Positions 8,245 through 16,648 of a stretch of 64,000 nucleotides of DNA are shown in pieces (the stretch's first letter is position 1; each line of letters begins with the position of its first letter). Below the pieces are notes generated by a model, which saw nothing but the letters and a program-made list of their open reading frames with translations, did not search any database and was not told the DNA's origin. The stretch comes from Nocardia jiangxiensis NBRC 101359 (GTDB taxonomy: Bacteria; Actinomycetota; Actinomycetes; Mycobacteriales; Mycobacteriaceae), in the NCBI RefSeq assembly GCF_000308615.1, contig NZ_BAGB01000047.1, positions 434,001 through 498,000 of the forward strand, in the 5' to 3' direction. Position numbers and translations under genes: made by a program.

Positions 8245-9180
8245 ATGAGTGAGGATGCTGTGCGCGATTATCCCCGGGACATGGTCGGGTACGGGCCGAC
8301 GCCGCCGGATCCGCAGTGGCCGGGCGGGGCGCGGATCGCGGTGCAGTTCGTGCTCAACTACGAGGAGGGTGCGGAGAACTGCGTGCTGGACGGGGACGGG
8401 GAGTCCGAGACATTTCTCTCGGAAATGGTTCCGGCGCAGGCTTTTCCGAATCGGCACCTGAGTATCGAGTCGCTCTACGAGTACGGCTCGCGAGCCGGGT
8501 TGTGGCGAGTGCTGCGCACCTTCGAACAACGCGACATTCCGCTGACGATCTTCGCGGTGGCGCGGGCGCTGGAACGCAATCCCGAAGCGGTGGCGGCGTT
8601 TCGGCGGCTCGGGCACGAGATCGCCTGTCACGGCCTGCGCTGGAAGTCCTATCAACTCGTCGATTCGGAAACCGAACGTAGAGATATGGCCGAGGCGGTG
8701 CGCATCATCACCGACCTGTTCGGCGCGCCTCCGCGCGGCTGGTACACCGGCCGCGATTCCCCGCAGACCCGCGATCTGGTCGTGGCGCACGGCGGATTCG
8801 CCTACGACTCCGATTCCTACGCCGACGATCTGCCCTATTGGACCCGCGTGCGCAACCACGACCACCTGGTCGTGCCGTACACCCTGGAGACGAACGACAT
8901 GAAGTTCTCCTCCGCCGCGGGTTTCGCCACCGGCGAGGAGTTCTTCACCTACCTGCGCGACGCGTTCGACGTGCTCTACGCCGAGGGCGCGGCCGGCGCC
9001 CCCAAGATGCTCTCGGTCGGCCTGCACTGCCGCCTGGTCGGCCGCCCCGGCCGCACCCGCGCCCTGGAACGTTTCCTGGACTACGTCCGATCCCACGACA
9101 AGGTCTGGCTCGCCCGCCGCATCGACATCGCCGAACACTGGGCAAGAACGCACCCGCCCGGGTCGGCCCCACTCTCCTGA
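8245..9180 (+). CDS. puuE: Allantoinase, polysaccharide-deacetylase type (PuuE)
   Basis: About 311 residues of the NodB-like deacetylase fold in the PuuE branch, recognisable by DMVGYGPTPPDPQWP at the start, VQFVLNYEEGAE, the ECNxL-like cap and HEIACHGLRW. PuuE is a cofactor-independent allantoinase that opens allantoin to allantoate, the substrate of Alc encoded just upstream. The polypeptide lacks a signal peptide, agreeing with a cytoplasmic catabolic enzyme rather than a cell-wall deacetylase. The ATG at 8245 is preferred; an in-frame ATG at 8230 would add five residues. The 189 bases between alc and puuE are long for an operon, so a second promoter is possible. Confidence 0.88.
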   Translation: MSEDAVRDYPRDMVGYGPTPPDPQWPGGARIAVQFVLNYEEGAENCVLDGDGESETFLSEMVPAQAFPNRHLSIESLYEYGSRAGLWRVLRTFEQRDIPLTIFAVARALERNPEAVAAFRRLGHEIACHGLRWKSYQLVDSETERRDMAEAVRIITDLFGAPPRGWYTGRDSPQTRDLVVAHGGFAYDSDSYADDLPYWTRVRNHDHLVVPYTLETNDMKFSSAAGFATGEEFFTYLRDAFDVLYAEGAAGAPKMLSVGLHCRLVGRPGRTRALERFLDYVRSHDKVWLARRIDIAEHWARTHPPGSAPLS

Positions 9181-9279
9181 ACCACGTCCGACGCACGACG
9201 CGTCCGGCCGATCCGCCACAGCGACATCGCACGGCACCGCACACGATCCGCGGATCTGCGCGGATTCCGTTGCGGTGGT

Positions 9280-9786
9280 CTACTTCTGCCGATTCCGTTC
9301 CGCGCGCTCGAGTGCCACCGCGCGACGCATGACCTCGCGGGCGCGGGTGCGGTCCCCGGCGTAGTCGTAGGCGCGGGCGGCGCGGTAGTTGTTGCGCCAA
9401 TCATCCGGCGCGGCTTCCCATTCCGACTTGACCTGCTCGAAAAGCGCGTCGGCGGCGTCCTTCTCGATCCGGCCGGACGGGCGACGCGGCAGATCGGAGA
9501 CGTCCAGCTCACGCCCCTCCTCGTGGATCCGCCGAGCCAGATGCTGATGCGCCAGCGCCGCACGGATACTCGTCGCCACCACCCAGACACCGATCAGACC
9601 GAGGATGAAAACCCCGACGCCCATCGCGATACCGGCGGCATTCCCGGATGCGATGAGCGCCACCGCGATCCGGCCCAGCAGCAGGAAGTAGACGACCAGA
9701 GCGACCACCAGGAACACGATGGTCCCGACGGTCCGCACCAGACGCCCGTTGTCGTTCGTCTCACTCACGGCCGGCTCCACAGACAT
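9280..9786 (-). CDS. Conserved two-helix membrane protein next to dapB (Rv2772c-like)
   Basis: A 168-residue protein with two predicted transmembrane helices, at about residues 19-42 (IVFLVVALVVYFLLLG) and 50-72 (GIAMGVGVFILGLIGVWVV). A basic, charged cytoplasmic tail follows, ending in helices such as RAARAYDYAGDRTRAREVM that resemble a single TPR-like pair. The function is unknown. In mycobacteria a similar small transmembrane protein (Rv2772c) also sits directly after dapB, so the pairing is conserved. The stop lies 18 bases from the dapB end, consistent with co-transcription. Confidence 0.75.
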   Translation of the reverse strand: MSVEPAVSETNDNGRLVRTVGTIVFLVVALVVYFLLLGRIAVALIASGNAAGIAMGVGVFILGLIGVWVVATSIRAALAHQHLARRIHEEGRELDVSDLPRRPSGRIEKDAADALFEQVKSEWEAAPDDWRNNYRAARAYDYAGDRTRAREVMRRAVALERAERNRQK

Positions 9787-9804
9787 GCACAGTCCCTCGC
9801 CCGC

Positions 9805-10560
9805 TCACAGATCCAGCAGGGGGTCGAGGCCGACGGTCAGCCCGGACCGCGTGCCGATCTGCCGCACACCCAGCAGCACACCCGGCGCGAAGGAGGTCCG
9901 GTCGAGCGAGTCGTGGCGAATGGTGAGCGTCTCGCCCTGCGTGCCGAACAGCACCTCCTGATGCGCGACGAGCCCGGCCAGCCGCACCGAATGCACCCGC
10001 ACCCCGTCGACGCTCGCACCTCGCGCGCCCTGGAGTTCGGTGCTGGTCGCATCGGGGCTCGGGCCGACACCGGCCTTCTTGCGGGCCTCGGCGATGATGC
10101 CCGCCGTGCGGTACGCGGTTCCCGAGGGCGCGTCGGCCTTGTTCGGGTGATGCAGTTCGATGACCTCCACCGAATCGAACCAGCGCGCGGCCTGTTCGGC
10201 GAACCGCATCGACAGCACCGCCCCGATCGCGAAGTTCGGCGCGATCAGCACCCCGACCTCGGGCCGGTCCGCGAGCCACGCACGCACCTGCGCGAGCCGG
10301 GTCTCGTCGAATCCGGTGGTGCCCACGACCGCGTGAATCCCGTGTTCGACCAGCCACTGCAGATTGGGCATCACCACATCGGGATGAGTGAAGTCGACGA
10401 CCACCTGCGCACCGGCGTCGGTGAATCCGTCGAGCGCATCCCCCTTGTCGAGTCCGGCGACCAGTTCCAGATCCTGCGCCGCCTCGACCGCCGCGCAGAT
10501 CGCCTGTCCGACCTTGCCCTGCGCGCCGAGCACACCCACCCGGATCCGGTTCGCGCTCAC
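9805..10560 (-). CDS. dapB: 4-hydroxy-tetrahydrodipicolinate reductase
   Basis: A 251-residue DapB, the usual length. It reduces the DapA product with NAD(P)H on the way to meso-diaminopimelate and lysine. Visible are the nucleotide-binding GVLGAQGKVG (residues 8-17), the D-F-T-H-P strand and GTTGF loop, APNFAIGAVL, and the catalytic and substrate-binding ELHHPNKADAPSGTA with the two histidines and the lysine. The start is the GTG at 10560: GAGGAG precedes it by seven bases (about 10568-10573), and the longer in-frame reading upstream is compositionally unlike DapB. The Rv2772c-like gene follows, as in mycobacteria. Confidence 0.95.
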   Translation of the reverse strand: MSANRIRVGVLGAQGKVGQAICAAVEAAQDLELVAGLDKGDALDGFTDAGAQVVVDFTHPDVVMPNLQWLVEHGIHAVVGTTGFDETRLAQVRAWLADRPEVGVLIAPNFAIGAVLSMRFAEQAARWFDSVEVIELHHPNKADAPSGTAYRTAGIIAEARKKAGVGPSPDATSTELQGARGASVDGVRVHSVRLAGLVAHQEVLFGTQGETLTIRHDSLDRTSFAPGVLLGVRQIGTRSGLTVGLDPLLDL

Positions 10561-10814
10561 CCTTGACTCCTCACATGCCGGTCGACAACCTCCGCCGAGC
10601 CTACTGCGCTGGACCACCGCCGGACCCACACCCCTGTGCCGCGAGTGGCCCCCGGCACACCCACGACCGCATCGAAGCCACCGGCGGCCCACCCGAGCCC
10701 GGCCCGCCGCCGGGGATCGGGCCCGGCGCGGCCGGACTCGCCGGGCACGAGGCCGGTCCGCGATCTCGGCTCATCCCACGGCCGCATCCGGGCGGTGTCC
10801 AGTGCCGCTACAGC

Positions 10815-11930
10815 TCAGTCGAAGACAATGACCTGCCGCAGCCCGTGCCCAGCCGCGAGCTCGTCCATCCCGTGATTGATCTGCTCGAGCCGCAGCCGCG
10901 AGGAGACCAGCCGCTCCACCGGCAACCGCCCCTCGCGCCACATCCGCACATAGGTCGGAATATCCCGGGCGGGCACCGCCGAACCGAGGTAACTGCCCAC
11001 GATCGAACGCCCCTGAGCGACCAGGGCAAGCGGCGAAATACTCGCCCGTGCTTCAGGATTGGGCAACCCTACGGTCACCGTGGTGCCGCCGGGCGCGGTC
11101 GCGGCGACCGCGGTCTCGAAGGCCCGCACATTGCCCGCGGCCTCGACCACGATCTCCGCGGCGATCCCCTCTTCCGCCAGCTGCGCCGGGGTGTACACCC
11201 GATCGGCACCGAGTTCCGTTGCCAGAGCGAGCTTTTCGGGCAGCGTGTCGACCGCGATCACCTCGCTGCCCAATTCCGCACGCAACGAGGCCGCCACCAG
11301 CACCGCCGCCATCCCGACCCCGCCGAGCCCGACCACCATGATCCGCTCGCCAGGCCCCGGCTTCGCCGAATTCAACAGTGCCCCACCGCCGGTCAGCACC
11401 GCGCACCCCAGCACCGCCGCGATCTCCGGCGGAACGTCGTCGTCCACCGGCACCACCGAACGCCGGTCGACCACCGCATGCGTGGCGAATCCGGACACCC
11501 CCAGATGATGCTGGACCGTCTCACCGTCACGCTGCAACCGCCGCCCGCCGCCGAGCAACTCACCGGCATTGTTCGCGACGCTGCCGGGCACGCACGGGGT
11601 GCGGCCGTCGGTCGCACACCCCTCGCACTCCCCGCAGCGCGGCAGGAATGTCATCACCACGCGCTGCCCCACCTGCAGATCGCTCTGGCCCGGACCGATC
11701 GCCTCGACCCGCCCGGCCGCCTCGTGTCCGAGCAGCATCGGCACCGGTCGCACCCGGTTCCCGTCCACCACGGACAGATCCGAATGGCACAACCCGGCCG
11801 CCTCGATCCGCACCAGCAACTCACCGGGACCGGGCTCGCCCAGATCCAGCTCACCGACCACGAGCGGGGCCGATTCGGCATACGGCGCGGGCGCGCCGAT
11901 GCGTTCCAGAACTGCACCACGAATCTTCAT
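10815..11930 (-). CDS. Zinc-dependent alcohol dehydrogenase (MDR superfamily)
   Basis: About 371 residues. Catalytic zinc ligands are visible in GLCHSDLSV (Cys) and GHEAAGRVEAIG (His-Glu). The structural zinc lobe is complete as four cysteines in CGECEGCATDGRTPC. The NAD(P)-binding Rossmann motif is VVGLGGVGMAA, followed by an acidic residue at the end of the next strand (AVDTLPEK), which favours NAD(H). It resembles class III and aryl-alcohol dehydrogenases of actinomycetes, but the substrate cannot be told. An in-frame GTG nine bases upstream is an alternative start. It lies alone between dapB and the sulfotransferase gene. Confidence 0.85.
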   Translation of the reverse strand: MKIRGAVLERIGAPAPYAESAPLVVGELDLGEPGPGELLVRIEAAGLCHSDLSVVDGNRVRPVPMLLGHEAAGRVEAIGPGQSDLQVGQRVVMTFLPRCGECEGCATDGRTPCVPGSVANNAGELLGGGRRLQRDGETVQHHLGVSGFATHAVVDRRSVVPVDDDVPPEIAAVLGCAVLTGGGALLNSAKPGPGERIMVVGLGGVGMAAVLVAASLRAELGSEVIAVDTLPEKLALATELGADRVYTPAQLAEEGIAAEIVVEAAGNVRAFETAVAATAPGGTTVTVGLPNPEARASISPLALVAQGRSIVGSYLGSAVPARDIPTYVRMWREGRLPVERLVSSRLRLEQINHGMDELAAGHGLRQVIVFD

Positions 11931-11994
11931 GATTCGCACGCTACCGCTTCACGCCCACGCATCAACCGCGATCTCGGCACGACCCGCACTGGGC

Positions 11995-12768
11995 CTACAG
12001 GTGGTAGTCGTACGCCTCGGCCGTGGCTCGCAGGCCCTCGTCGAACAACAGATACCGCAGGTCGATCGCCATATCCTGCCAGGGCCGCAGCTCACGCTCG
12101 TCCCACAGCCCCAGGTTGTGCACCTTGCGGTCGAAGACCGACATATCGAAGCCCGCGACGTCCAGCCCGGCGAATTCGCCGACGTTGCGAGCCGCGGCCT
12201 CCCGATCGGCGATGAAATCCTCGTAGCGCACCGACAGCACCGGCACCGAGCCGGCTTCCAGGAACGAGGCCGCGATCCGCTTCCAGTTCTCGAACGACAG
12301 CTCGGTATCCGCGCGGGTCCACCATCCGCGCGCCTCCCACTCGTCCAGGCTGGACAGCACGTCACGCGGATCGCGGACGATGAAGATCACCCGGACACCC
12401 GGCAGGTACCGCTGCAACCGCTCGGCGAATGCCCGATCGAACCGGACTTCCTTGAATCCCCACACCCGGGCATCGGGCGCCTGGAACAGCCGCGTGCAGA
12501 ACTGTGTGAATGCCCCCTGCATCTCCGCCGGTTCCGGCATGAGGTTCGCCAGGAATCCCTGATATCCGTGCACCGCGAATTCGATGCGCCCCGCCTCGCC
12601 GTACTCGGCGCTGTGACCGATAAGACTCTCGAACGCATCGAGGAGCTCTCCGAACCGTCCGTGTTGTTCACCCCAGATGAACGCCTCGGGATGGGACGAG
12701 ATCAGACGCTGCACCAGCGTGCTGCCGCAGCGCTGACCAGCGCCGAATATCAATAGCGGAGAAGACAC
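11995..12768 (-). CDS. Sulfotransferase family protein
   Basis: A 257-residue PAPS-dependent sulfotransferase fold. The 5'-phosphosulfate loop is GAGQRCGSTLVQRLI (residues 9-23), a P-loop-like element. The 3'-phosphate-binding element is VIFIVRDPRDVLSSL (about 128-142), with the conserved Arg and Ser. The middle region with WGFKEVRFD (about 103) matches the acceptor-side strand seen in bacterial members. No signal peptide is present, so it is cytoplasmic. The acceptor (lipid, glycan or small molecule) cannot be inferred, and the neighbouring dehydrogenase and pentapeptide protein give no pathway context. Confidence 0.8.
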   Translation of the reverse strand: MSSPLLIFGAGQRCGSTLVQRLISSHPEAFIWGEQHGRFGELLDAFESLIGHSAEYGEAGRIEFAVHGYQGFLANLMPEPAEMQGAFTQFCTRLFQAPDARVWGFKEVRFDRAFAERLQRYLPGVRVIFIVRDPRDVLSSLDEWEARGWWTRADTELSFENWKRIAASFLEAGSVPVLSVRYEDFIADREAAARNVGEFAGLDVAGFDMSVFDRKVHNLGLWDERELRPWQDMAIDLRYLLFDEGLRATAEAYDYHL

Positions 12769-12815
12769 GTCGCGATGTTAACTGCCAGGTGGAACCTGTG
12801 CAGCGTCTGTGCAGC

Positions 12816-14249
12816 TCAGCTCACGGCCGGTGGCGCGGGGGCCGGAGGCCAGGTTCCGGGAGTGATTCGGGAGGGTTTGTAGGTCGGGTCGACATCCCAG
12901 TCGACGCGGACGCCCACCCAGGCTTTCGGAGTGTCGAAACGAGTGCGCTGCGACTCGAAACGCGCTCTGCGGAAGGTGATCTCACCGAAGAAGTCACCAT
13001 CGGAGAAATCGGCCTCGCGCCCGTCGAAGACGGTGTCGTCGAAGGAGATCGTGCCGTGGTATTCGGCGGCGGAGAAATCGACGGCCAACGTAGGGCTGCG
13101 CCGCCAGCGCGAGCGGACACCGAATCGCGCGCCGTCGAAGGCAACCCGCGCGGCGTAGAAATGGGCGCGAGTGAACGATATTCGGGCACTGTCGAATTCG
13201 GCCCCCTCGAAACGCACCGCGCTACCGTCGAAGGTTGCACCGCCGAATTCGGTTCTCCCCGTGCGGAATACGGTCTCGGCGAAAGAGGTCCGCTCACCGG
13301 CGAACGCCACGTCCCCGAATATCGCAGCGGGCCCGCGGAATACGGTTCGATCGAAGGACACCGGCGAATCGAACACCGCGCCCTCGAAACGGGTTCCGGC
13401 GCCGGGCAGTTCGGACCAGGCTCGCTCGGCCGGAGCGAACTCCGCATCCCGGAACAACGTGGTATTGCCGCGAAAAACGCAGCGGCGGAACGAAATGTAC
13501 TGCCCGAGGAATCGCGCGTGTTCGAAAGTGGTGGCCCGATTGCCGGTGAACACCGCCCGCGCGAAATAGGTGCGCTCACCCGCGAAGACCGCGTACCGGA
13601 AATCCGAATCCTCCAGCACCGCACCGGAGAAGTCGAAATTGTACTGCGACCAGGACACCTCGGCCGACGCGCGCACATGTGCGACGATCACGTCGACGAC
13701 CGCACGCCGCACCTCGCGGTCGTTCTGCCGCAGTTGATATCGCAGCTCCCGCTTGACACCCGCCTCCTCGACGGTTTCGGTGCGCTGCGCCAGATGATCG
13801 GCCCCCGATTCCGGGTCGTAGGGCAGTCGTAGATATCCGCACAGCACATCGATGCACTGTTGTCGTCTACTCGGTGCGCTGAATTCGTCGGCCACTCCCG
13901 CCATGGCGTAGACCCCGGCGATCCGCACCGCCACATCGGCGTCACCGAGCTGTCGCGCTGCCGCGCCGAACAATTCGACGAATCGTCCGCGTTCACCGTC
14001 GCGCTGTTTGCGATAGGCGACCACCAACGCGACCGCACCACCCACTCCCGCGGCCACCGACAACGCGATCTTGGTCAAATCCACCTGATCGGGCGTCTGT
14101 GCCTTGGCGCCCAGCAGAATCCACAGCACCCACCAGGCCAGAGCCGCAATACCCAGTCCGCCCAACACTACGAGCACCACCGACAACAACAACGCGGACC
14201 GCTGTAGCCTGCCGGTGAAACGTTCTCGGGTTCTCCCCCGCCACCGCAT
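12816..14249 (-). CDS. Pentapeptide-repeat membrane protein
   Basis: A 477-residue protein with two N-terminal transmembrane helices (about 18-48 and 62-80). A helical domain rich in Arg/Val follows up to about 190, then a long right-handed quadrilateral beta-helix of pentapeptide repeats from about 195 to 440. The recurring unit is A-x-F-x-G / V-F-x-G with Phe at the centre, for instance 'AVFAGERTYFARAVFTG', 'ARFLGQYISFRRCVFRG' and 'ATFDGSAVRFEGAEF'. Membrane-anchored pentapeptide proteins with this layout are common in actinomycetes and their role is unknown. The tail is Pro-rich. It is transcribed away from the MFS gene behind it. Confidence 0.85.
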   Translation of the reverse strand: MRWRGRTRERFTGRLQRSALLLSVVLVVLGGLGIAALAWWVLWILLGAKAQTPDQVDLTKIALSVAAGVGGAVALVVAYRKQRDGERGRFVELFGAAARQLGDADVAVRIAGVYAMAGVADEFSAPSRRQQCIDVLCGYLRLPYDPESGADHLAQRTETVEEAGVKRELRYQLRQNDREVRRAVVDVIVAHVRASAEVSWSQYNFDFSGAVLEDSDFRYAVFAGERTYFARAVFTGNRATTFEHARFLGQYISFRRCVFRGNTTLFRDAEFAPAERAWSELPGAGTRFEGAVFDSPVSFDRTVFRGPAAIFGDVAFAGERTSFAETVFRTGRTEFGGATFDGSAVRFEGAEFDSARISFTRAHFYAARVAFDGARFGVRSRWRRSPTLAVDFSAAEYHGTISFDDTVFDGREADFSDGDFFGEITFRRARFESQRTRFDTPKAWVGVRVDWDVDPTYKPSRITPGTWPPAPAPPAVS

Positions 14250-14343
14250 AGCGGCATGGTAACCACAAATCGCCGCTCGCGGCAGTGCGAGTGCGATCTG
14301 TGGTTACCGCCCAATACATCTCATGATGCGCGAGGCTCGTCGA

Positions 14344-15591
14344 TCACGCCCGCGCGATCTCTTCCCGACGCTCGAGCCGAACTCGCTCGGCCCGCTGACC
14401 ACGGATCCCGATCACCGCAGCGCCCACGCAGGCCAGCGCCACCACGACCACGAACCAGGGGAAGATCGCGTCCATCCCCCACTGCGTCGCCGCCCACCCG
14501 GCCAGCACGGTCGGCAAGGCCATCGCCGTATATGCCAGCAGGTAGTACGCCGACATCGTCTCTCCGCGCCGATGCTGCGGAACGACATCGGACAGATGCC
14601 GCAGCGATCCGCCGAAACCGAGTCCGAAGGTCGCGCCCAGCAACACCCCGGCCAGCAGAACCAGCACCCAATTGCGTGTCGCCAGTGCCGGAATGGTCAG
14701 CAGCAGCGCCACGGCCATGCCCAGATCACCGCCGATGGCCGCGCGCCGGGCCGGGATCCCGGTGGCGAACAACTGGGCCAGCGCACCGGCCGTCGCGGTC
14801 GAGGCCACCACCGCACCGCCGAAGATCAGATTGTGCACACCGGTTTTCGCCGAGGCCAGCGACGGATACAGCGACAGCAGCACGCCCAGCACCGACCAGG
14901 CCGCCATCACACCCAGGGCCGAGAACCAGAAGTCCGCTCGAATCTCCTGTGGCACAGCCGGTTTTGCGATCCGGACACGTCCGGGAACGCGCGCGGTGTG
15001 CGGCTCGCGCATGGCCAGCACGCCCACCCCGATCAACAAGCACAGGATCGTGATCACCAGATACGGGGTCCGCAGCGGATGCGGAAAATACTGCGCCAGC
15101 ACGGCCGAACCCAGAATCGCCACGGCCATACCGACATTGAACGACACCCCGCTGAGCTGCCCGGTTCGCGCACCGTGTGCGGGCTCGAGATCCAGCAGCG
15201 CGGCGGCCCCGGCGACCACCATGGATCCGACCGCGAGACCGTGCAATGCGCGCGCCAGCACCAGCATCGCCACATTGTCCGCGAAGACGAACACCACCAG
15301 TCCGGCGATCATCGTCCCGATTGCCCAGAGCAGCACCGGTTTTCGGCCCACCACATCGGAGATGCGCCCGGATACGAGCACTGCCGCCAACGCCGCGACC
15401 GCGTACACGGCGAACACGATCGTGGTGGTGAACGCCGAGAAATGCCATTGCTTCTGGTACAGCCCGTACAGTGGCGCGGGCGCACCGGATACCCCGAGCG
15501 CCACACCGGTGGCCAGCAGTATCAATGCGTACGCCCAGGATTGCACGGCCCCTTTCGCAGGGGTCGGGGCTACCGCCGCAGTCGCTGCCAT
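14344..15591 (-). CDS. MFS transporter, 12-helix, paired with ArsR-type regulator
   Basis: A 415-residue MFS permease with about 12 hydrophobic helices. Motif A appears as SGRISDVVGRKP (about residues 75-86), and the second half has GSLRHLSDVVPQHRRGE. It resembles sugar-efflux or multidrug MFS proteins of actinomycetes, but the substrate is unknown. It is divergent from an ArsR-family gene, with two inverted-repeat operators in the gap. It is therefore probably repressed by that regulator and induced by a ligand that may be its own substrate. The ATG at 15591 is the chosen start. Confidence 0.82.
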   Translation of the reverse strand: MAATAAVAPTPAKGAVQSWAYALILLATGVALGVSGAPAPLYGLYQKQWHFSAFTTTIVFAVYAVAALAAVLVSGRISDVVGRKPVLLWAIGTMIAGLVVFVFADNVAMLVLARALHGLAVGSMVVAGAAALLDLEPAHGARTGQLSGVSFNVGMAVAILGSAVLAQYFPHPLRTPYLVITILCLLIGVGVLAMREPHTARVPGRVRIAKPAVPQEIRADFWFSALGVMAAWSVLGVLLSLYPSLASAKTGVHNLIFGGAVVASTATAGALAQLFATGIPARRAAIGGDLGMAVALLLTIPALATRNWVLVLLAGVLLGATFGLGFGGSLRHLSDVVPQHRRGETMSAYYLLAYTAMALPTVLAGWAATQWGMDAIFPWFVVVVALACVGAAVIGIRGQRAERVRLERREEIARA

Positions 15592-15611
15592 GTCTCGCTC
15601 CCCATCAGGTA

Positions 15612-15631
15612 AGTTTGATTATGATCGAACT
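15612..15631. promoter_or_regulatory. Operator O1 for the ArsR-type regulator
   Basis: Inverted repeat AGTTTGAT-TATG-ATCGAACT; seven of eight positions pair. It is 21 bases before the MFS start and has the same 8-4-8 geometry as the site at 15648-15667, with which it shares the half-site GTTTGAT. Confidence 0.65.
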
Positions 15632-15647
15632 CAACGACCGTCGGTGC

Positions 15648-15667
15648 GGTTTGATTCCCATCAAACC
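15648..15667. promoter_or_regulatory. Operator O2 for the ArsR-type regulator
   Basis: Perfect inverted repeat GGTTTGAT-TCCC-ATCAAACC, 20 bases before the ArsR start. Its centre is 36 bases from the centre of O1, so the two sites are a little over three helical turns apart. Consensus of both: RGTTTGAT-N4-ATCRAACY. Confidence 0.7.
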
Positions 15668-15686
15668 TAAAGTGAGGTGGGTCATA

Positions 15687-16010
15687 GTGAATACGACAGC
15701 GACCGTGGAGTCCTTCCCCGTGGGCTCGGTCCAGGACGTGCTGGCCGCACTCCAGGACCCGGTACGCCTGGAGATGGTGCGTCGCCTGGCGAACGCCGGT
15801 ATCGCGCAGCGCTGCGGCGTCCTCTACGACACCATCAACAAATCCACTGCCACCCACCACCTGAAGACCCTGCGCGAGGCAGGTCTCACCGAGCGCATCG
15901 TCGACGAGGGACAGGTCTACGCGCGCCTGCGCCGCACCGAGGTGGACGCCGAACTCCCCGGCCTGCTCGACTCGATCATCGCCGCCGCCAACCGTGCGCG
16001 CACCGACTGA
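15687..16010 (+). CDS. ArsR-family (winged helix) transcriptional regulator
   Basis: A 107-residue winged-helix protein. The core reads VLAALQDPVRLEMVRRLANAG (about residues 15-35), then the recognition helix with NKSTATHHLKTLREAGL and the wing around VYARLRRTEVDAELPGLL. The CxC metal motif of metal-sensing ArsR proteins is absent, and the single Cys near residue 40 (QRCGVLYD) is not a metal site on its own. It more likely senses a small organic ligand. The GTG at 15687 is chosen because GAGGTGGG lies just upstream. It ends directly against the convergent TetR gene, with no bases between their stop codons. Confidence 0.82.
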   Translation: MNTTATVESFPVGSVQDVLAALQDPVRLEMVRRLANAGIAQRCGVLYDTINKSTATHHLKTLREAGLTERIVDEGQVYARLRRTEVDAELPGLLDSIIAAANRARTD

Positions 16011-16562
16011 TCACCGAGCGCGCAACCCGTCCAGCACGAAGGTCAGCGACCGTCGCCAGGCCGGCGTCCCGACGCTCTCCCCGAGCAGCGACAGCGCCCA
16101 CATCAGATTGACCACGTCGATATCGGTGGCGTCGGCGCGCAGCACCCCGTCCCGCCGCGCGCGATCCAGCACCGCCGACAACCCCGTCATCCCCCGCGAA
16201 CACGCCTGAACCAGCCCGGACGTGGCCGGATGTTCTACGGTGAACGCCTCGAACAGCGCCCGGTCCGCGGTGAACCGGCTCAGCATGTTCTCCACGAATT
16301 CGCTCAGCGCGATCCACGAATCCGGTTCGGCCGCAGCCCGTTCGGCGAATTCGTCCAGCTCCGCGACCCGCTGCGGCACGAGCGCGTCGATCAACGCGTC
16401 CCGGTTCGGGAAATGGTTGTAGAGCGTGCCGATACTGACCCCCGCCCGCCGCGCGACCTCCTCCAGCGACCCGGACAGCCCCTGCTCGGTGAACACGGCC
16501 GCGGCCTCCTGCAGCAGCCTGTCACGGTTGCGGGCCGCATCGCGGCGCATCGGTCGGGGCAC
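16011..16562 (-). CDS. TetR-family transcriptional regulator
   Basis: About 183 residues. The N-terminal helix-turn-helix reads LLQEAAAVFTEQGLSGSLEEVARRAGVSIGTLYNHFPNRDALIDAL (written in overlapping parts: the recognition helix is GVSIGTLYNHFPNRD), the TetR signature. The C-terminal ligand and dimer domain is helical. The stop codon abuts that of the convergent ArsR gene. The start is uncertain: GTG at 16562 is used, while a TTG at 16577 and an ATG at 16550 are in frame. It is divergent from the SDR gene, with two near-identical operators between them, so it very likely represses that gene and itself. Confidence 0.82.
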   Translation of the reverse strand: MPRPMRRDAARNRDRLLQEAAAVFTEQGLSGSLEEVARRAGVSIGTLYNHFPNRDALIDALVPQRVAELDEFAERAAAEPDSWIALSEFVENMLSRFTADRALFEAFTVEHPATSGLVQACSRGMTGLSAVLDRARRDGVLRADATDIDVVNLMWALSLLGESVGTPAWRRSLTFVLDGLRAR

Positions 16563-16580
16563 AGGACCATCATACAAAAC

Positions 16581-16596
16581 TTGAGGACCCCCTCAG
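16581..16596. promoter_or_regulatory. TetR operator site A
   Basis: TTGAGG-ACCC-CCTCAG, an inverted repeat with five of six arm positions paired. Site B at 16617-16632 is the same sequence on the other strand with 15 of 16 positions identical, centre to centre 36 bases. Confidence 0.7.
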
Positions 16597-16616
16597 TCTA
16601 GTGCTAACCTCCGAAC

Positions 16617-16632
16617 CTGAGGGGGGCCTCAA
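16617..16632. promoter_or_regulatory. TetR operator site B
   Basis: CTGAGG-GGGG-CCTCAA, which read on the minus strand is TTGAGG-CCCC-CCTCAG and differs from site A by one spacer base. It ends seven bases before the SDR ribosome-binding site, well placed to block transcription of that gene. Confidence 0.7.
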
Positions 16633-16648
16633 CATTCTGGAGATGACA

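Noticed and set aside
8148..8252. 34-codon ORF overlapping the puuE start
   Set aside because: Good start and stop overlap, but poor ribosome-binding site and no recognisable sequence; kept as a note only.
10561..10814. Possible small gene between dapB and the alcohol dehydrogenase
   Set aside because: Open frames exist but are Arg/Gly/Trp-rich without start signals; the gap is best left empty apart from the dapB ribosome-binding site.
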